From NCBI GenBank assembly GCA_022497145.1, contig MU385864.1:372001-436000 (forward strand): a stretch of 64,000 nt of DNA, given 5' to 3'. Positions 23,448 to 35,207 of the stretch are shown one piece after another. Below the pieces are notes generated by a model, which was not told the DNA's origin, made no database searches, and worked only from the letters and a program-made list of their open reading frames with translations. The number at the start of each line of letters is the position of its first letter. The stretch's first letter is position 1. The translations under genes were made by a program, and so were the position numbers. The stretch is from Rostrohypoxylon terebratum (Eukaryota; Ascomycota; Sordariomycetes; Xylariales; Hypoxylaceae).

Positions 23448-26200
23448 TGGGCTAACCCAGGTTATCTCGGACAATGAACTTGTAAGTGCTCGGTCTCGAC
23501 CGGGCTGGCTTGACGTTGACCACGGACCTGGTATTTCGTGTTTCAGAAATTCTCGCATCTGGGGAGGCGTTGAGAAACATCTCATGTTCACCAACGTCAT
23601 AGACGCTTGTTCCTAGCGTTTCCTTAGTGTGTCGTGAGTGACGCTGTCAGATGATTGTATGGCTATGAGTCGAGCCTCTGCTCGGCTCGAAACTAGGCGC
23701 GTTTTCCAACTTGATTGCGAATGTTGAAAGGATTTAGAGCCGGCTAGCTTTGCCTGATTCGGCGTTAATAGAGTGCGTATATTATACAAGGATATGCGGT
23801 CAAAGATCATACAATGGCACACGCGTTATCGACGACATAAGCTTTACTAAGATGCTAAGATGGCGTGCTTATGTCGCATTGTTGGAGGAACGTAGTATTT
23901 CACACCAATCTAATACGACTTTTTCACCCTGCTCAGTGCTCACCTTGAGGCACTTTGAGGGGAAGACGGTAAATCTCCTGGGAATCCATGATATCAAGCC
24001 TTACCTTGCACGTCCCGTGCAGCGTGTCGGGATGATCATTGACTGCTTGTGAGTCTGACCCCATATCGAGAGGGGGATACATATTACATACCTAGAGGCT
24101 AGGAGGCTAGGACTGGTTGCGATAGGAAAAATTCTTCTGTGGCTTGATCGTATCCCGGTAAGCTTCGTGCCGCCCGGTTTATGATGTTAATGCCGGACAA
24201 GCCAGTTTAATTAAAACATGAGCCACTGATGAGTTGTACAACAATTCCAAGAGCTTAGTCCGTATTCCTAATGGCACACTTCTCTCTTCTACTTCGTAAC
24301 ATGAATTGACAAAAAAAGTCCGCTGCGATTGTGATTCGTACCGAAAGCCTTCTTTCCTTTCCCACCAGAAATGGATCGGACAGATGATTATCCATCATCC
24401 ATCGACGACCACGGCTTTGAGACCGCCTCAGATAGAATACGATAAGTTTAATTGCAAAGTTCCGTCAGATCAGACCGGAAGTCCTAGCTTAGATAAGTTT
24501 AGGTGATCGTCGGAATGGAGAATGGAGTTTAATGGAGCTGATGGACCCAACTGCCAGGACGTGATGTCATCCACAATTCTTTTCTTGGTTTTTTTGTCAC
24601 TTTTGCCACGCAGTAGGTAGTCCGTGCAAGTCAAGATGGCTCCGGCAGATGCAGAATTTCTGGAGTTCGCTGCAAGCTTAAAATAATTCCACGTTCGAAC
24701 GATGCCAGGAACTCCAGGAACCTCGCAGGAACCTGAGGCAGACAGCCGTGATAGGATTGAACTTCTTTATTGAAATTCTTTACCCCTTTTCGTATAGTGG
24801 TGGACTTAGACCCGGATGATAGACAGATGCAACAGATGCAGACGTTTAATAGATATTAACTGAAATGGGAACGAATCTCGAACTGCTATAGTCTTAATTG
24901 ACAATTCTCCTAAGACTAATGGGAGAAATGCATGCATATGATATTGGCATTTAATTGAATTGAATACCACAATGCAGTTCGAGTTGTGGGATTTTCCAAG
25001 ATTCGGATGTTTCCCAAGGATCCACTTCGATACTGTGATATGTAAGGGGAAGAAGAATATTACTGTGATACCTATACTTTGGGGTTGTCGGAATCGGAAT
25101 TAATACACTATGAACATTTGAACTTTGTATGAACTTTGTACTTTGTACTATTTTACGCCGAAACTCAATCTAACCGCGTATGGATGAAAGTTCGTGGCTT
25201 GCCAAGCTGAAGTGAAGTCAATTTATGCAAATTGATTGGTTTGACGCGCTGCCTTAGCATAACAAAAGTAAAACGCGGCGACGCGCTCTTGTCCTCGAAT
25301 CTGACGAATCAGAAGACTGGTCCCAATTCCCGTACACTTCCCGTACAGTCTGCAGCAGCGACGCACGTCCCTCCCCACCAATCAATTCCGCACCATCTTG
25401 TCAATTTTAAACACTCGTACCATTTTACTTTTTTATCTTTCTGCACTTTCTACTACACTCTCTGCACTTCGTGCACGAGCCCCAAAGACTGAAGAATCGG
25501 GATTCAATCCGGTGTAACGGACTTTATCTCGTTAACATTCTTGGATCCTTCCGCTTAATTTTTTCTTCTTCTCTATCAGCACTTGGCGCTATTGGAAAAA
25601 AAGGCCCTCATCACGGACCACAGTAAGCTTCTTCGACAGCTTAAGAGTCTTGTCAAACGGCCTGACAGCTTCTAAATATACAGTATACTGTGTAGGACCT
25701 TGGGAGGTTAAGTCATGAATAAGCATTAGCTCGGCTCACTTCAATCGATTCTGCATAACCTATATTGTAATTGGATGCAGCTGGCAAGGTTTTTAAACAC
25801 GGTGGGAAGCGCCACAGAGACCGCATATCTAGTAGTACATATTACTACCTACCTACTCTGAACTCAGTACCTATTCTATTTAACCAACCAGACACAACCG
25901 GAATCCTGACCAGATACAACTTCGGAAGACCCGTATTAATAGAAGTTGAACTAGGATTTTGCTACAACATTCCTTGCAACCAGCTCTGGACTAACAGGAC
26001 TAACGAGTTTTGCAAGTCTGGCAAGTCTACACTTTAACCACTGGCATTTACCTAGTAGGCATTGCTAGGCTGCTAGGTACCGGGCAGGCATTACCAGACA
26101 TTGCCAGGCATTGTACTAGCCTTGTCACCCTAGTCTGGTGGATGTCTTCTTTTTTTAATGATCTTCCCTCTTTTCAGTCCCTCTTTAACACAATCCTTGC

Positions 26201-27242
26201 GCTGAGGAACTTGATCACGGTCTAGTCGTGTCAGCCCGCGAGTCCATTAACCAATCCTCGTCGATATTTTCACCTACATCCATACAACATCCATACTTAC
26301 ATCCCATACCTCCATTACGCTTGAGGCGGGTCTACCTAAGTGGATCTCTTGCTGAGTTGGCGTTCTTGATTCTACCAATCCTGGTCGTCCATTAACCCCA
26401 TTCGGTCTTTTCTCTCTAACCCGAGCCCTGGCTCAATCTATCCTGCGTGCCGGTCCTGCAGCCTTCGTGCAGTTCTTGATACACGCTCTTTGACTCCTCC
26501 CTCTTTGGTCTCCTTGGTCTTCTTGGTCTCTCTGCCTCTTTGGTCTGACTGAACTAAACGACCTTATTGCTTGACCATTCGACCAACTCGACCAGTTGAC
26601 CACACGCTCTCTTCTTACGCCTACCAGAGGCAACATTACCTACCTACCTAGGCATATTGGAACCACCACCAAGGCCCAGGTTGAGACGCAGACGCACTCG
26701 CTATCTCGATCCCCCACGGAATCCGCCCTTCGTTCTCCCCTTTCCCCCCCCTCTTCTTCTCGTCGCTCCCTTCCATCCACCATCATCTTTTTTCTCCACT
26801 ACTACATACATTACATACACTACATACAACATACATTTTCTACATTTTACTTACTACCACTCAATATCTTCAATACATGACGATATTGATTTCGACCGAG
26901 GTGTATATCATTATTTGAAGTCTACGACAAGAGTTCACCTTTGAGACCTTCTGCGCTTTAGGCACGTCAAGTACTTGATTTCTGGCGCGCCACAAGTCAC
27001 CCTTGCTTCCTGGCTCCACAGCTAATTAAAGTCACCCAAAGTGAGTCCCGACTGAGTACTAGATCGTTCCATTTACCATGTCTTCCCATCGCTTCACATT
27101 GTACAAGGAGTAGGATGAACGGAGAACCTGATTTTCTAATCTACACTTTAGTCACAAGTCAATTGTACCTTCGCCTCGACTAATATCAAGACTAAACAGC
27201 ATTGCTATACCGAGCGACGAGAAGAACTGAACTTTGGCCGAG
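26201..27242 (+). promoter_or_regulatory. Probable promoter and long pyrimidine-rich leader of the forkhead gene
   Basis: Sequence upstream of the forkhead start is strongly pyrimidine-rich, with repeated CTTTGGTCTC/CTTGGTCTT-like units (about 26490-26545) and T/C tracts to 26880, as is common in fungal leaders. The frames at 26596-26944 are low-complexity Pro/Ser/Arg translations of these tracts and are not called genes. Confidence 0.55.
27041..27151 (+). other. Probable 5'UTR intron of the forkhead gene
   Basis: A strong GTGAGT donor at 27041 pairs with a TCTAATC branch-like site and a CACTTTAG acceptor ending at 27151, giving a 111-nt intron that finishes 91 nt before the start codon. Inferred from splice signals only. 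Confidence 0.5.
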
Positions 27243-29525
27243 ATGGCCAAGCCAACGCGTTTCGCGGCAAACGAGCCGCTACACATTTTCCAAGATGACA
27301 TATTCACCACCCAGCACACACCGTCTATCAGCCGAGCACCGATGCCTTCCGTCGGCAAGCAAACTTCTCCCCGCCGCGCACTACAGGCTTCGAATGCGAA
27401 TGTAATGTTTAATCCTCCGAATGGCCACTCCAAGCACCATTCACCGTACAAGGCGGCTGGGCGCACCACCGCCTCGCCATTAGCTCCGCTCGGATCATCA
27501 CATAGCGGTAAGCTCAACGCCGTGTCGATCTTGCCACCGACATCACACGGCCATTCAACCGACTCAATGCAGAAGAAGCAACCTATGATGTCTAGATTCA
27601 AGACGGTCGTCCAGAAGCCAACGTTGGAGTCGAGTTTTGGAAAGGAGAATATACAGCCGACCATATATCCGGCGCCAGCCCCCTTCAATGTGAACTTCGA
27701 TAACTATTACCAGAACGCACCCAGCCGAAAGCGCGCTCTCCTAGAAGCGGCCCCAATCCAAGACTCTAGACCGTCGAAAAAGAATAGGTTAGACGAGTCT
27801 GCCTTACCGCCTCAACCAACACACGACTCTACATTGCCAGCTCATGACTCGTTCCCCCCTATTGTGGACAATGGCGCGAAGCCTTTATACAGCTACGCTC
27901 AGCTAATTGGAATGGCTATCCTACGCGCTCCTCAGCGGCGACTCACTCTCGCACAGATTTACAAGTGGATTTCTGACAACTTCTCGTTTTACGGCGCACA
28001 GGATGCGGGCTGGCAAAATAGTATCAGACACAACTTGTCTCTGAACAAGGCATTTATTAAACAGGAAAGACCGAAGGATGACCCAGGCAAAGGAAATTAT
28101 TGGGCAATAGAACCCGGAATGGAACACACTTTCATGAGAGAGAAGCTAAGCAAGAAGTCTAACGCGAATATGGGAAGCACCCCTTTCATGTCTAGTCGCG
28201 CCGAGCCTCCGCGCCTTGAGCCTACTAGTTACCCCGACTGTTTAGCGTTGCCGTCTCTGCCTCCCGTGCTCCCCGTACAGGCGCACCCGATTTCCCAAGA
28301 TCAGATGTCGTCCCAAGCTCCGAACCAGGCCGAGCCTCAGGTGTCATCGGATGCCACCATCCCACTGTCCGATAATGTCGGCCCGGAAGAACAACTAGAG
28401 AGGGCTCAAGAGCAAGATCTACCCGCCGAGTGCAGCACATACTCCCCTTTGCCTGCCGCAATGCATTCTTCTCCCCCGATCCCACGTCGCCTAGAGGCTC
28501 GTAGCAACACGCCGCCTCCCATTAAGAGAGATCTTCCTTCATCAGGCTCACACAAGCGTATACATAAGCGCAAGTATGCCTCGATGGATGCTTCTGTAGA
28601 TGATAGCGGGTATATCTCGTCTCTAGACTCTTCAGTAATGCGACCTAAGGGTAACCGATTACTTAGTTCGGGAACCGACCGTCCTCGAATCAAGCGCGGT
28701 CGAGCCGAGGAAGAGATTGCACGGTTGCGTGCTTCTTCGTACGATAGCCCCACAAAGGGACGTCCTTACGACTTAATCCCACCCTCTTCCTCTCCTTTGA
28801 GACAGGCTAGCGGCCAGATGCTACCACCCTTGACTCCCGCCGTCAAGGTGAAGCCGCCTCCAAAGCCCCCTGCTTCCGTCTCGCCAAACACAAATCTGCG
28901 CATTCACCGAGACAACGTCCGGTCCATGCTGAATTCGCCTCTTCGTCGTGTTAGTAACATCTCAGGAGCTGATGACATAATCCCATGGAGTCCGGCATTC
29001 CAGATGGATGATTCGCTGTTCAACTACAACGACCCCATCACGGAATCGACGGATTTTGATATATTCCAAGATATGTCCATGGATCCTTTCTTCGTCGCTG
29101 TTGAGAATGGCTCGCCCCTCAAGCGGTCGGCTAGGAGGATGCGGTTGGATCGCTCCGCTTCTGCTAATGCCCTTGGCGAGATCACGAATTCGACCTCTAA
29201 GAGATCGATCACCTCAGCGCCTTTGCTTAAAGCTCCAGCTACGACTTTAGCGTATGAAACACCTAGCAAGGTCTTCGAAGGCATGTCTTCTCCCAGCAAG
29301 TACCTACAATCTCCCATCAAGGGTGGTTCTCCTATCAAGAACGACTGGAACCTAGAAGAGTTTTGCACATCCCAATTCTTCGAAGACGACCTCGACGATG
29401 GCGCGGGGATAGACATCCTTCAGGGCTTTGAGAGAATTAGTGGGAGTCAGCCCCCTAATGCAACCTCCGTGTCTTCTAAGGCATCGAAGCCGAGTCTAGG
29501 TCGCAGTTTTACGACTTCGTTCTAA
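27243..29525 (+). CDS. Forkhead transcription factor, Hcm1/Sep1-like
   Basis: A single-exon 760-residue nuclear DNA-binding protein. The forkhead (winged helix) domain spans about residues 213-300 and shows the family hallmarks PLYSYAQLIGMAI, a W-N-SIRHNLSLN recognition helix, and KGNYWAIEP. There is no FHA domain before it, which argues against Fkh1/Fkh2 orthology and for the Hcm1/Sep1 group, regulators of cell-cycle genes in yeasts. The rest is low-complexity and rich in S/T-P sites such as TSPRR, SPLKR, SPLRR, TPSK and SPIK, consistent with CDK control (inference). The open frame starts at a TTG; the first ATG, at 27243, gives MAKPTRFAANEP. No internal intron is needed. The family call is firm, the subfamily call moderate. 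Confidence 0.92.
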   Translation: MAKPTRFAANEPLHIFQDDIFTTQHTPSISRAPMPSVGKQTSPRRALQASNANVMFNPPNGHSKHHSPYKAAGRTTASPLAPLGSSHSGKLNAVSILPPTSHGHSTDSMQKKQPMMSRFKTVVQKPTLESSFGKENIQPTIYPAPAPFNVNFDNYYQNAPSRKRALLEAAPIQDSRPSKKNRLDESALPPQPTHDSTLPAHDSFPPIVDNGAKPLYSYAQLIGMAILRAPQRRLTLAQIYKWISDNFSFYGAQDAGWQNSIRHNLSLNKAFIKQERPKDDPGKGNYWAIEPGMEHTFMREKLSKKSNANMGSTPFMSSRAEPPRLEPTSYPDCLALPSLPPVLPVQAHPISQDQMSSQAPNQAEPQVSSDATIPLSDNVGPEEQLERAQEQDLPAECSTYSPLPAAMHSSPPIPRRLEARSNTPPPIKRDLPSSGSHKRIHKRKYASMDASVDDSGYISSLDSSVMRPKGNRLLSSGTDRPRIKRGRAEEEIARLRASSYDSPTKGRPYDLIPPSSSPLRQASGQMLPPLTPAVKVKPPPKPPASVSPNTNLRIHRDNVRSMLNSPLRRVSNISGADDIIPWSPAFQMDDSLFNYNDPITESTDFDIFQDMSMDPFFVAVENGSPLKRSARRMRLDRSASANALGEITNSTSKRSITSAPLLKAPATTLAYETPSKVFEGMSSPSKYLQSPIKGGSPIKNDWNLEEFCTSQFFEDDLDDGAGIDILQGFERISGSQPPNATSVSSKASKPSLGRSFTTSF

Positions 29526-30779
29526 GCTCTGCGCGGTCTATCATTTGGCTAATTTTGGGACCATGCCCATTCTCACGATGATTACGAATAATGATGCGAC
29601 TACACCAACCACCTCTTACCTCTTCTCAGCGGCCGCTTTCGACTTGCCTTAGTCGAAGATGCTACCGACTCCTTTTACGACTATAGACCTTACTGCCTAC
29701 CTTCTCGCCCCACGGCCTTCTTGCCTACTGCTTACATTCATAATGACGACACGTGTCAAGTACATATCATTACTACTACTACGCCTACATGATGAGATCT
29801 GGATTTTCTCGACTTTTTTTTTTCTTGTTTGGGTTCCATGCCGCGTGGATACAAGCTAAACCAACCTGTCTTTTCCTACTGCGCGTATTTGAGAGCCTGG
29901 TTGTTCAGGTTATGAGGAGGCATACGAGAAGGCGTTACACTGATCTGTACTTGAAAAGGGAAGCTGACAAGGGGAAATTCGGGAACCGTGTATGAGAGGG
30001 TTACGCACCTCGAGAGGAGTTTAAGAGTTGAGAGGCACCATTCCTTTTGGTCCGGGACGGACAATATAGCGTTTTGGAGTGGAATCTTTCTTTCTGTGCT
30101 TTTTCCAGGATGGACGGGCACACTTTCAGTCACGCAGGGTGGACAAACAAACCGGAGTTGGGACTGGCGGTTATCTGTGCTGCTTGCTTTCCCATACACA
30201 CGATTACTAGTGCTAAATACTACTGCCAGAACTATGGCTCTGATTTATTTCCCATCTGCGATCTTTATAACGGCGTAACGTGACGATGCTTATTTATAGT
30301 GTGTGATGTATTCGTAAGAGAACATGCCAATTCCACGACGCAAGCTTATTAGGTTCGTAAACTATTGCCATATCTACGATGGGGTATCATTGATGAGTTA
30401 TCTTCGGCATAGTCAAGCTAGCCTACTACCACGACGAAAGTCCGTGGAGAAATCAAATCTATATCACAAGGTGGGGTTTTCCCAGGCGCCTGTCCCTTTC
30501 CTCTCGGAGAAAATACGTCCATAAAACGATCGATCTTAAACGCCAACCCCAGATGTGTAACTTTTTTATTCCACTTGCCGGCACAATGATGATGCATTAC
30601 AACCTCTCCCTCACACCCAGTCACAATCCCTTCCACTTCCACTTCCAGATTTCGTATTTGCTCGATGCTTTCTCAGTGACCTAGAGCAGATTCCTTGCTA
30701 TCGTTCGTTTTCGCTCCTTCATTATTACCGGACTAGATGGTACAGGAGGGAAAGCGACTTCAGCACAAGGCGTCGGGTT
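29526..30779. other. Intergenic region between convergent gene ends
   Basis: The 3' ends of the forkhead gene (+) and ATG101 (-) converge here. It should hold both 3'UTRs. Short open frames on both strands show no family features. Confidence 0.6.
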
Positions 30780-31890
30780 CTAGTAGATGCCGATGCGGGT
30801 GGCCCAGCTGGCGTCTTTCTGGTTGACGTTGATGCTGTAGGGGAAGGGGTTGGACTCGCTGGTGGTGATGGGGGGGATGTGGTCCTTGTGGGAGTTGACG
30901 CAGGTCACGATCTTCATGGCGGTCGTCAGGAGGGTCTGTTCCATGGCCTTGCGGACTTTGGCTCGTTCTGTTGTGGCGTCATGTTAGAATATTTGTGACT
31001 GTCATGACTTATATGCTCCAACCTATAGAAGCGGATGGGGGTGTGGTTTAGGGGAGGGAGGAACATACCACTATCGGTGCGCGGCTCGGCCACGGTGACC
31101 TTGATGGTCCAGGACTCCCAGCAGATCTCCTCATCGCCGCTAACGCGCAGGAGCCAGCCCTTCCGTCGCTTCTTCTCGAAGAACTGGACCGAGATGTGAC
31201 CGCGGCCGCCGCTACCTCGGCTCTGCTGCTGCTGCTGTTGTTGTACCGGGTGCGACAGGGAGCGGGAGTGCGTGTGTACGTGCGTCGTGCGCTCGGCGTC
31301 GAGCTCGCGCGCCAGCTCGGCGGCCCGCTTCTCGATCATCGTGTCCAGCTCGGCATCTTCGACGAAGGGCAGCGTTATGTCGAGGACCTCGCGCGAGCGC
31401 GGCGTCAGCGAAGGGAAGAATCGGTGGAAGAAGATCGTGTGGAGGATCCCTGGGGACAACGCGCGGGTTAGTCCGGACTTAAGTCCGTGGTACACGTATA
31501 GATATACGTCCAAGTACGTGGATAGAAAGAGGAAGAGTCGGAAACATGAAAACATAAATGGGGATATGTAGGGGATTTAGGGGGGCTTTATAAATGGGAA
31601 TGGGTTGTAGCGGTCTTGCGGGTGGATATAGGGGATCCATCTTCCCAACGTCGTGGTCGACGATGGATGGACGGAGACGACAACGATGATGACGGACGCG
31701 GGGCATGTGATTGGATGTCCTTTCTCTTTTTGCTTGGTCTGCTGCGGAACATTGGGGGCCGTATATATTTTGCTCTCTAGGTATACGGATGCGGATGCGG
31801 ATATGGATATTTACCTCGCACTACGTCTCGTACGGACGCTGGATCGGCGAAGGCCTCGAGGATGAATTCTTGTGGTGTTTGTTGATCCAT
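30780..31890 (-). CDS. atg101: Autophagy-related protein 101 (Atg101, HORMA domain)
   Basis: Atg101 binds the HORMA domain of Atg13 and stabilises the Atg1/ULK initiation complex at the phagophore assembly site. Exons on the minus strand: 31815-31890, 31069-31449 and 30780-30967. Donors are GTAAAT and GTATGT, and phases match, giving 214 residues (human ATG101 has 218). Conserved parts seen: GILHTIFFHRFF (residues 26-37), the LPFVEDAELDTMIEKR block, ISVQFFEKKRRKGW (111-124), CWESWTIKV, and an extended C-terminal exon with SHKDHIPPI and FPYSINV. A low-complexity insertion at about residues 79-109 includes seven Gln and a Gly/Arg patch. The first intron is unusually long (365 nt). Its start faces PEX3, 872 bp away. 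Confidence 0.9.
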
Positions 31891-32762
31891 GGTGTTGTAC
31901 GGGGTCAGGTTTGCTCTGCTTTGCTTGTGAAAGTTTCCAAAGTTTGGCAGCGGATATGGATGACCTTCCCGAGGTCTAGGAGCCACGATTGTTTGTATCA
32001 TCAGCGGTTAGCCAGTTTTATTTTTTTCTGTCTTTTGTCTTTATAATGGAGTAATAAAAATGTAATGGAGGGGTTCTAAAAGTCGTTCTTTGGTCGGCAA
32101 AGGAGAAAGGCTGAGTACAGAGTCTGCTGGTCTGCTGAGGGGAAAACTGGGATTCGCTGGATTAGGCCTGGAACGTGGGGTGATTAGGAATGCCACGGGG
32201 GATCTATCACGCTAAACTCCGCCAGACTCTACTAAATTCTTAGGTCCAAACTAATACGGACTAGTACAGATTGACCGTTGGCGCTTTCCCAACATCCCTC
32301 ATCGAATGCGTCATACCAGCCACAATTTTATTCTAACTCTGAATATGTGGCTTCAAGGCTCTACAATGCGCCTACCTACAGTGGTAAAGATCCAAGTTCG
32401 TACTAGCTAAAACCAGGTAGTCAGTGCATAGTTAAGGCACTAGAGCTGTAGTAGGCTTGTACATATCGTAGGGGATTAGGCGCCTATCTTATCAATAATT
32501 TAGTTAGGTACCTACTGTACGACTATGCTCAAGGGCACCCTGGGCACCTGGAACAACTGACGACTCGCGCGCTTGGACCGAGGCACACGTCAATCTATTG
32601 AACCTTAAATCACAATTTCAATGCTTCTTAGGGGCGAGCCTTCCAATGCTGAATCACAAGTCGTTATCCGAAAATATTTATCCAAATTTTTCGATAAGAT
32701 CAAATCTTCTTCAAGGACTAAGAGAACATCTTGGTTCTTGAAGCCTCCTCCCATATCCAGCC
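31891..32762. promoter_or_regulatory. Shared divergent promoter region of ATG101 and PEX3
   Basis: The 872 bp between the two start codons must carry both promoters and leaders. No coding frame is supported. Co-regulation is possible given autophagy and peroxisome functions, but nothing in the sequence proves it. Confidence 0.55.
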
Positions 32763-34575
32763 ATGCTATCAGCTTCCCGCCGATGGCTACGCCGCAATAG
32801 AACACCAATTGCTATCGGTGTCGGCGTTATTGGCGCCGGTTATTTAGCAACTCAATATGTTCTCAGCAAGATCAACGACGCGCGCGAGCGCATGAGCAGT
32901 GATCGCATTGCGAAGGAGAAGTAAGAATATATGTCCACCTGAGTACCAATTCGATCGACTCTAACAATTATGCAGTCTTCGCCGGCGGTTTGAACAAAAC
33001 CAAGAGGACTGTACCTTCACGGTCCTAGCCTTGCTACCGACCGCGACCTCTAACATCCTCGAGACTATGAACACCGAGAAGATCACATTGGAGATCCAAC
33101 AGATGAAGGGTAAGAACTCACGAAATAGCGGAGAAACGTCAGCCACACCGCCTAGCATTGCCGACACGACGATGACCGAGGATGAGAGCAAGAGCATGGT
33201 GAGTTTAGAGAGTGGCGTACATGCGAGCCAATTATCATTGCCGCCTGTGTCTGCTGCAGGTGATGGCTCTCAAGACGGCAGTCAAGCTCCTCCTCCGAGG
33301 GTTAGCAGAAAAACCAAGAGGCAATTATGGGACGATTTAACAATTAGTTGTGAGTAAACATTCGTGGACCAAACGAAAGCTACGATTTCCGAGCTAATTG
33401 ATGATTCTCCAGCCATAACTCGCGCTTTCACTCTTATCTATACACTAGCTCTCCTCACTATGCTCACGCGAATCCAACTAAATCTCCTCGGACGCCGAAG
33501 CTACCTGTCGAGTGTGGTATCGCTAGCAACCGGAACAGCCCAATCAACGATAAGCTTGGAAAACAATGACGATGATAGTCCGGAACACGCCTATGGTAGT
33601 GACTTTGAGACGAACCGGAAGTATCTAACGTTCAGTTGGTGGCTATTGCATCGTGGCTGGGTGGAAATCATGGAGAACGTCGAGGGTGCTGTCCGCGAAG
33701 TCTTTGGACACCTCAGCCCTCGTGACCTCTTAAGCTTCAACACCTTCACGCTGCTCACCTTCGAAGTCCGTAAGAAGATGGAAGGCCGATTAGAGGAGGA
33801 AAACAAAACGGTTCGACCAGGCGCCAGGTGGCTACCGTTCCTGCTCCCACCTACTAAGATGGAGGACTTCGTTCTCAAGGAATCGGGTGTTCTAGGAGAC
33901 CACACATCGTCGACAGCACAACCGGGCTCTTCCTCATCTGCACCCCCCGAGACCTCTCTTCGTCGCCTCCTTGATGAAACATCTGACCTGATCGAGTCAC
34001 CCGCTTTCATGCACGTGCTAACGCTCCTCCTCGATGCCGGTTTCTCCACCCTCCTCTACAAGAAACTACTCCCAGGCGCCTTCGATACACCAGAGGGAGC
34101 CTTTACCAGTCCTCCCGCGACAGACACGAACGTGCTAGCAGGCCAGCAGGCAGCGCAACAAGCAGCGTCGTCCAAGATTGTTCTTTTACCTAAGATCCTG
34201 TCAGTGCTTACACGACAGGCGCATGTTATTGGCAATGGTATGCCCAATGAGTACCTAACGGACATGGAAAAGGTGCGCGACCTGGAGGCCTTTGCGGCGG
34301 TCGTCTACTCGAGCAACTGGGAGAATGAAATCCACCAAGATGATGGTGCTTTTGCCGAAGCGGTTGCCAAGCGGGCTGCCGCGGATGAGAAGGAAATCGC
34401 CGGCGGTAGTGGGAATAGGCTATTAAGGTTAGGGCCCGAGGGAAGTGTTCGGGGAAGGTTCTCGCAGGCCTCAACGGCGGGCGAGGAGAGCATGGTTTTA
34501 GTCGAACCATCACCGTCGCAGCTGCAAAGCTCATTTGAGAGTGCGTGGGGTAGGGCTACGACGGATGGGAGGTAA
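32763..34575 (+). CDS. pex3: Peroxin 3 (Pex3), peroxisomal membrane biogenesis factor
   Basis: Pex3 anchors in the peroxisomal/ER membrane and docks Pex19 with its membrane-protein cargo. It also serves inheritance and pexophagy receptors in yeasts. Exons 32763-32920, 32976-33349 and 33413-34575 give 564 residues. Introns of 55 and 63 nt have GTAAGA and GTGAGT donors. The N-terminus has the expected basic cluster (RRWLRRNR, residues 6-13) followed by a membrane segment (about 15-34, IAIGVGVIGAGYLATQYVL). NLRRRFEQNQEDCTFTVLALLPT and LTRIQLNLLGRRSYL are typical Pex3 blocks. A Ser/Thr/Glu-rich insert lies at about residues 85-165. Length is usual for filamentous fungi. It is divergent from ATG101 and convergent with BET5. 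Confidence 0.93.
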
Positions 34576-35207
34576 AGAGTTGTGATGAGGGGGTCGGTTA
34601 ACGTCAGTTTAGGATGGGCAACACACACCACGTCTAATTTATTGAAAATGGTCTTTAAAATTGGCGAGCGGCGCAATTCATAATAGTATACGATAAAAAG
34701 GATGGGTACGAAATCACAGAACTGCAGGATACATCATCCATAGCGTTGGTATCATAACTGCTCTGCTAACTCCAGCTTACTTTTTAGAGAATTGTATATG
34801 TAATAGTAGGATCACGGATCTCGAAACTTGTTTGGTATTTGTGTGGTTAGGATTGACTCTGTTGGGGAGTCAAATATGATATCATCTCTACCTAATCTAG
34901 GTTCTTCTAAATTATGCTCTCCCTATTACCTCATAAGAGGGCTCATAGGGGGGCTGTTTGAAAAAGTGGTTAGTTAGGACTAACCACATGTGATATCTAT
35001 GTGTGATCGGGTGGCAGATCAAGGCCTCTAACTGCCCGTCTCTTCTCCTTTTCTTTGTGGCGCCGAAGGTATAAATCGAATGGGTATTTTGTCTCTAACC
35101 AACTGTAAATACCTATTCCCGAAGTCTACGCCCAACGCCCATCGGATTCCTTCCCCAGACGCCCAAGGCAGACTTCACTTGGAGCTGCAGTGTGTTGTAA
35201 AGGCCCA
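34576..35207. other. Intergenic region between PEX3 and BET5 3' ends
   Basis: This 632-bp stretch lies between two convergent stops and should contain both 3'UTRs. It holds a perfect hairpin at 34966-34987 and no supported open frame. Confidence 0.6.
34966..34987. repeat. Perfect hairpin, 9-bp stem and 4-nt loop
   Basis: GTGGTTAGT and ACTAACCAC flank TAGG, between the convergent ends of PEX3 and BET5. It could be a 3'-end structure for one transcript or a transposon scar. Confidence 0.6.

Larger units (their letters stand above)
22257..26200. other. Intergenic region without recognised genes
   Basis: Almost 4 kb with no recognisable gene. An ATG-started frame of 121 codons at 22874-23239 (+) lies in locally GC-richer sequence with open frames on both strands, but no family motif is visible, so I do not call it a gene. 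Three closely spaced perfect hairpins occur at 23249-23447, suggesting a decayed mobile element. Further on the sequence is AT-richer and featureless. Confidence 0.5.

Noticed and set aside
33591..34049. 152-codon minus-strand frame
   Set aside because: Shadow of PEX3 exon 3.
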